From assembly GCF_024701975.1 (NCBI RefSeq), contig NZ_JANLNM010000007.1, positions 186,001 through 250,000 of the forward strand: 64,000 nucleotides of DNA, written 5' to 3'. Below the pieces are notes generated by a model. It saw only the letters and a program-made list of their open reading frames with translations, was not told the origin of the DNA and ran no database searches. Positions 60,276 through 64,000 of the stretch are shown here, piece by piece. The first letter of the stretch is position 1. Every line of letters starts with the position of its first letter. This stretch comes from Variovorax sp. ZS18.2.2 (GTDB lineage: Bacteria > Pseudomonadota > Gammaproteobacteria > Burkholderiales > Burkholderiaceae_C). A program made the translations under genes and the position numbers.

Positions 60276-63155
60276 ATGAGCGAATCCACCACCCCTGCCG
60301 CCCAACCTGGACTGGAGAGCCTGTCCAAATCATTCGAACCCACCGCCATCGAGGCGCACTGGGGCCCCGAATGGGAGAAGCGCGGCTACGCCAAGGCGGG
60401 CTTCCGCGGTACGCAGCAGCCCAAGGAAGGCGCCGACTCGTTCGCGATCCAGCTGCCGCCCCCGAACGTGACGGGCACGCTGCACATGGGCCATGCGTTC
60501 AACCAGACGGTCATGGACAGCCTCACGCGCTACCACCGCATGAAGGGCGACAACACGCTGTGGCTGCCGGGCACCGACCACGCCGGCATCGCCACGCAGA
60601 TCGTGGTGGAACGCCAGCTGCAGGAGCAGAAGATCAGCCGCCACGACCTGGGCCGCAAGAACTTCGTGGCACGTGTGTGGGAATGGAAAGAAAAGTCGGG
60701 CAACACCATCACCGAGCAGATGCGCCGCATGGGCGACACGGTGGACTGGAGCCGCGAGTACTTCACGATGGACGACGACCTCTCGGCGGTCGTGACACAG
60801 ACCTTCGTGAAGCTCTACGAAGAAGGCCTCATCTACCGTGGCAAGCGCCTGGGCAACTGGGACCCGGTGCTCAAGACCTCGGTGAGCGACCTCGAAGTCG
60901 AGAGCGAAGAAGAAGACGGCTCGCTCTGGCACATCGCCTACCCCCTTGAAGACGGCAGCGGCACGCTGACGGTGGCCACCACCCGGCCCGAAACCATGCT
61001 CGGCGACACGGCCGTGATGGTCCACCCCGAAGACGACCGCTACAGGCACCTGATCGGCCAGCGCGTGAAGCTGCCGCTGGTGGACCGGCTGATTCCGATC
61101 ATTGCGGACGACTACGTCGACAAGGCATTCGGCACCGGCGTCGTGAAGGTCACGCCCGCGCACGACTACAACGACTACGCGGTCGGCCAGCGCCACAAGC
61201 TCGAGATGATCGGCATCCTCACGCTGGACGCGACCATCAACGACAACGCGCCCGAGAAGTACCGCGGCATGGACCGCTTCGTGGCGCGCAAGGCCATCGT
61301 GGCCGACCTCGACGCGCTGGGCCTGCTCGTCGAGGTGAAGAAGCACAAGCTCATGGTGCCGCGCTGCGCGCGCTCGGGCGCCATCGTCGAGCCGATGCTC
61401 ACCGACCAGTGGTACGTGGCGATGACGCGCCCCGGCGCCGATGGCCAGTCGATCGCGCAGAAGGCCATCGACGCGGTGAAGTCGGGCGAGGTGCGCTTCG
61501 TGCCCGAGAACTGGGTCAACACCTACAACCACTGGATGGAAAACATCCAGGACTGGACCATCTCGCGCCAGCTCTGGTGGGGCCACCAGATTCCGGCCTG
61601 GTACGACGAGGAAGGCAATGTGTACGTGGCCGAGAGCGAAGCCGATGCACAGGCCAAGGCGCCGGGCAAGAAGCTCACCCGCGACGAGGACGTGCTCGAC
61701 ACCTGGTACTCGGCATCGCTGTTTCCTTTTTCCACGCTGGGCTGGCCCGCGAAGACACAGGACCTGGACCTCTACCTGCCCTCGCAGGTGCTCGTGACGG
61801 GCTACGACATCATCTTCTTCTGGGTCGCCCGGATGATCATGATGACCAAGCACTTCACCGGCAAGGTGCCGTTCAAGGACGTGTACATGCACGGGCTGGT
61901 GCGCGATGCGCAGGGCAAGAAGATGAGCAAGTCCGAAGGCAACGTGCTCGACCCGGTGGACCTGATCGATGGCATCGAGCTGCCCGCGCTGCTCGACAAG
62001 CGCACGCAGGGCCTTCGCAAGCCCGAGACGGCGCCCACGGTGCGCAAGAACACGCAGAAGGAATTTCCGGAGGGCATTCCGGCCTTCGGCGCCGATGCGC
62101 TGCGCTTCACGTTCGCATCGCTCGCATCGCTCGGCCGCAACATCAACTTCGACTCGAAGCGCTGCGAGGGCTATCGCAACTTCTGCAACAAGCTGTGGAA
62201 CGCCACGCGCTTCGTGCTGATGAACTGCGAAGGCCAGGACTGCGGCCTCTTGGAGCACACGAAGGAAGACTGCAAGGTCGGCGGCCCGGCCCACGGCTAC
62301 CTGAAGTTCAGCCGCGCGGACTACTGGATCGTCTCGCAGCTGCAGCGCATGGAGGCCGAAGTGGCCAAGGGCTTCGAGGAATACCGCCTCGACAACGTGG
62401 CCAACGCGATCTACCAGTTCGCCTGGGACGAGTTCTGCGACTGGTACCTGGAAATCGCGAAGGTGCAGATCCAGACCGGCGACGAATCGCAGAAGCGCGC
62501 GACGCGCCGCACGCTGATCCGCACGCTGGAGACGCTGCTGCGCCTGGCGCATCCGGTGATTCCGTTCATCACTGAAGAGCTGTGGCAGAAGGTCTCGAAG
62601 GTGGCGGGCCGCGAAGGCGAGTCGATCATGATCGCGGCCTATCCGAAGAGCCAGCCCGAGAAGATCGACGAGGCGGCCGAGGCGCATGTGGCGCGCCTGA
62701 AGGCGCTGGTCGATGCATGTCGCACGCTGCGCGGCGAGATGAAGCTGTCACCTGCCGTGCGCATGCCGCTCTATGCCGTGGCCGACGACGCGGAAAGCGC
62801 AGCGTTTCTGCGCGATGCAGCGCCTGTACTGCAAGCCCTCGGCAAACTCAAAGAGGTGAAGGTGTTCGACGACGAAGCCTCCTGGGTTGCAGCTGCAGAA
62901 GCATCGCCTACGGCCGTCGTCGGGCCCCTGCGACTTTGCCTCTTCATGCCCATCGACAAGGAAGCCGAGCGTGCACGGCTCAAGAAAGAGATCGAACGCG
63001 TCGAAGGCGACGTCGTCAAGATCGAGGCCAAATTGGGCAATGAAGCTTATGTAACCAAGGCTCCGCCGGCAGTAATCGAGCAGGATCGCAAGCGTTTGTC
63101 AGAACTTAGGGCTACGTTGGAGCGACTTCGCGACCAACTTGTACGCCTAGGCTGA
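60276..63155 (+). CDS. valS: Valyl-tRNA synthetase
   Basis: This 959-residue class I synthetase charges tRNA-Val. The HIGH-type motif is in [16 protein letters not shown] (HMGH at 70-73), and KMSKS is at about residue 548 in [10 protein letters not shown]. The editing domain segment [20 protein letters not shown] is present, as is the anticodon-binding part. The C-terminus forms the expected coiled coil ([20 protein letters not shown]). The ATG at 60276 gives a normal N-terminus; the open frame extends upstream but only over the yaaA promoter. galU follows 100 bases downstream. Confidence 0.97.
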   Translation: MSESTTPAAQPGLESLSKSFEPTAIEAHWGPEWEKRGYAKAGFRGTQQPKEGADSFAIQLPPPNVTGTLHMGHAFNQTVMDSLTRYHRMKGDNTLWLPGTDHAGIATQIVVERQLQEQKISRHDLGRKNFVARVWEWKEKSGNTITEQMRRMGDTVDWSREYFTMDDDLSAVVTQTFVKLYEEGLIYRGKRLGNWDPVLKTSVSDLEVESEEEDGSLWHIAYPLEDGSGTLTVATTRPETMLGDTAVMVHPEDDRYRHLIGQRVKLPLVDRLIPIIADDYVDKAFGTGVVKVTPAHDYNDYAVGQRHKLEMIGILTLDATINDNAPEKYRGMDRFVARKAIVADLDALGLLVEVKKHKLMVPRCARSGAIVEPMLTDQWYVAMTRPGADGQSIAQKAIDAVKSGEVRFVPENWVNTYNHWMENIQDWTISRQLWWGHQIPAWYDEEGNVYVAESEADAQAKAPGKKLTRDEDVLDTWYSASLFPFSTLGWPAKTQDLDLYLPSQVLVTGYDIIFFWVARMIMMTKHFTGKVPFKDVYMHGLVRDAQGKKMSKSEGNVLDPVDLIDGIELPALLDKRTQGLRKPETAPTVRKNTQKEFPEGIPAFGADALRFTFASLASLGRNINFDSKRCEGYRNFCNKLWNATRFVLMNCEGQDCGLLEHTKEDCKVGGPAHGYLKFSRADYWIVSQLQRMEAEVAKGFEEYRLDNVANAIYQFAWDEFCDWYLEIAKVQIQTGDESQKRATRRTLIRTLETLLRLAHPVIPFITEELWQKVSKVAGREGESIMIAAYPKSQPEKIDEAAEAHVARLKALVDACRTLRGEMKLSPAVRMPLYAVADDAESAAFLRDAAPVLQALGKLKEVKVFDDEASWVAAAEASPTAVVGPLRLCLFMPIDKEAERARLKKEIERVEGDVVKIEAKLGNEAYVTKAPPAVIEQDRKRLSELRATLERLRDQLVRLG

Positions 63156-63255
63156 CAGACGCAGGGCATCGAAGGCGTTTAGGATTCCAGACGCGGCTTC
63201 TTGCCGTCCCGCATCCGGAATTTCCCTCCCCTTTCAGAAAGACGCTGAACTGCCC

Positions 63256-64000
63256 ATGTCCACTTCCTCGACACGCATCCGCAAGGCCGTATTTCCTGTT
63301 GCAGGCTTCGGCACTCGCTTCTTGCCGGCCACCAAGGCACAGCCCAAGGAAATGCTGCCGGTGGTCGACAAGCCGCTGATCCAGTACGCCGTTGAAGAAG
63401 CCTATGCCGCGGGCATCCGCGACATGATTTTTGTGACCGGCCGCAACAAGCGTGCGATCGAAGATCACTACGACACCGCCTACGAACTCGAAAGCCAGCT
63501 CGAAGCCAGCGGCAAGGATGCGCTGCTGAAGATCGCGCGTTCGGTGATGCCCGACGACATGACCTGCTCGTATGTGCGCCAGCCGCGCATGCTGGGCCTG
63601 GGCCATGCCGTGCTGTGCGCCGAGCACCTGGTCGGCAACGAGCCCTTCGCCGTGCTGCTCGCCGACGACTTGATGGTCGGCCCCGAGGGCGGCCAGCCGG
63701 TGCTCGCGCAGATGACGGCTGCGTTCGCGCGTCTGGGCGCCTCGCTGCTGGCCGTGCAGGAAGTGCCGCTCGCGCACGTCAAGCGCTACGGCATCGTGGC
63801 CGGCGAGCAGGTCGAAGAGGGCCTCGTGAAGGTCAATCGCATGGTCGAGAAGCCCAAGCCCGAAGACGCGCCCTCGCGCCTGGGCGTGGCGGGCCGCTAC
63901 ATCCTCACGCCGGGCGTGTTCGACGAGATCCGCAACCAGCCCAAGGGCGCGGGCGGCGAGATCCAGTTGACCGACGGCATCGCGGCGCTGATGAAGAAGG
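63256..64000 (+). CDS. galU: UTP-glucose-1-phosphate uridylyltransferase (partial)
   Basis: The reading frame continues past the right edge. The 248 visible codons show the nucleotidyltransferase motif [20 protein letters not shown] near the N-terminus, [14 protein letters not shown], a Gly-rich [19 protein letters not shown], and LLADDLM with the catalytic Asp pair. The enzyme makes UDP-glucose for envelope polysaccharides. The ATG at 63256 was chosen as the start of the family; no promoter was recognised in the 100 bases after valS. Confidence 0.94.
   Translation, partial: MSTSSTRIRKAVFPVAGFGTRFLPATKAQPKEMLPVVDKPLIQYAVEEAYAAGIRDMIFVTGRNKRAIEDHYDTAYELESQLEASGKDALLKIARSVMPDDMTCSYVRQPRMLGLGHAVLCAEHLVGNEPFAVLLADDLMVGPEGGQPVLAQMTAAFARLGASLLAVQEVPLAHVKRYGIVAGEQVEEGLVKVNRMVEKPKPEDAPSRLGVAGRYILTPGVFDEIRNQPKGAGGEIQLTDGIAALMKK

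Overview
The window is uniformly GC-rich apart from one short stretch and looks like a chromosome segment of a betaproteobacterium of the Comamonadaceae, most likely Variovorax or a close relative. The supporting signs are two orphan Bug-type (tripartite tricarboxylate transporter) solute receptors, dense ATGA-style gene overlaps, catabolic CoA-type genes flanked by LysR regulators, and a valS-galU neighbourhood. The genus assignment is inference. I saw no tRNA, rRNA, transposase, integrase or CRISPR array.

Layout. (1) 1-7.6 kb: unrelated housekeeping and accessory genes: a glycolipid-binding-domain protein (partial), a YiiX-like peptidase, DNA polymerase IV, a DUF2459 membrane protein, a purine nucleoside permease-like lipoprotein, a bacterial topoisomerase IB, a histidine-kinase-like fragment, a DUF3606 peptide and an NTF2-like protein. 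(2) 7.5-21.7 kb: a catabolic region for an unknown carboxylic acid. It holds an acyl-CoA ligase, a Bug receptor and a double acyl-CoA dehydrogenase; a divergent operon of citryl-CoA-lyase-like protein, acyl-CoA dehydrogenase and MmgE/PrpD; then an arylmalonate-decarboxylase-like enzyme, a second Bug receptor, a mandelate-racemase-family enolase, two adjacent LysR regulators and a short-chain dehydrogenase. (3) 21.8-56.0 kb: a nonribosomal peptide locus on the minus strand. (4) 56.0-56.7 kb: a low-GC intergenic stretch with three diverged direct repeats, in front of the peptide operon. (5) 56.7-60.2 kb: a compact minus-strand operon yaaA - prolyl hydroxylase-like - alpha/beta hydrolase - queF. 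(6) 60.2 kb to the end: valS and the start of galU, on the plus strand.

The peptide locus is the main feature. In transcription order it encodes an MFS exporter, a five-module synthetase (5360 aa), a one-module synthetase (1181 aa), a two-module synthetase ending in two thioesterases (2772 aa), two TauD/SyrP-like oxygenases, then (after two copies of a ~120-bp palindromic repeat) a prolyl-hydroxylase-like oxygenase with a C-terminal TonB/AgmX-like part and a membrane-anchored alpha/beta hydrolase. The first five genes are joined by four consecutive 4-bp start/stop overlaps. A starter condensation domain precedes module 1, so the product is probably an N-acylated octapeptide. Reading the adenylation pockets by eye gives Thr-Pro-Pro-X-Glx?-Ser-Pro-Glx?, with epimerising (dual E/C-type) condensation domains at four junctions and probable cyclisation or release by the tandem thioesterases. 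I do not recognise this order as a known compound. No siderophore receptor, hydroxamate or catechol gene, fatty-acyl-AMP ligase, MbtH, phosphopantetheinyl transferase or cluster-specific regulator is present in the window.
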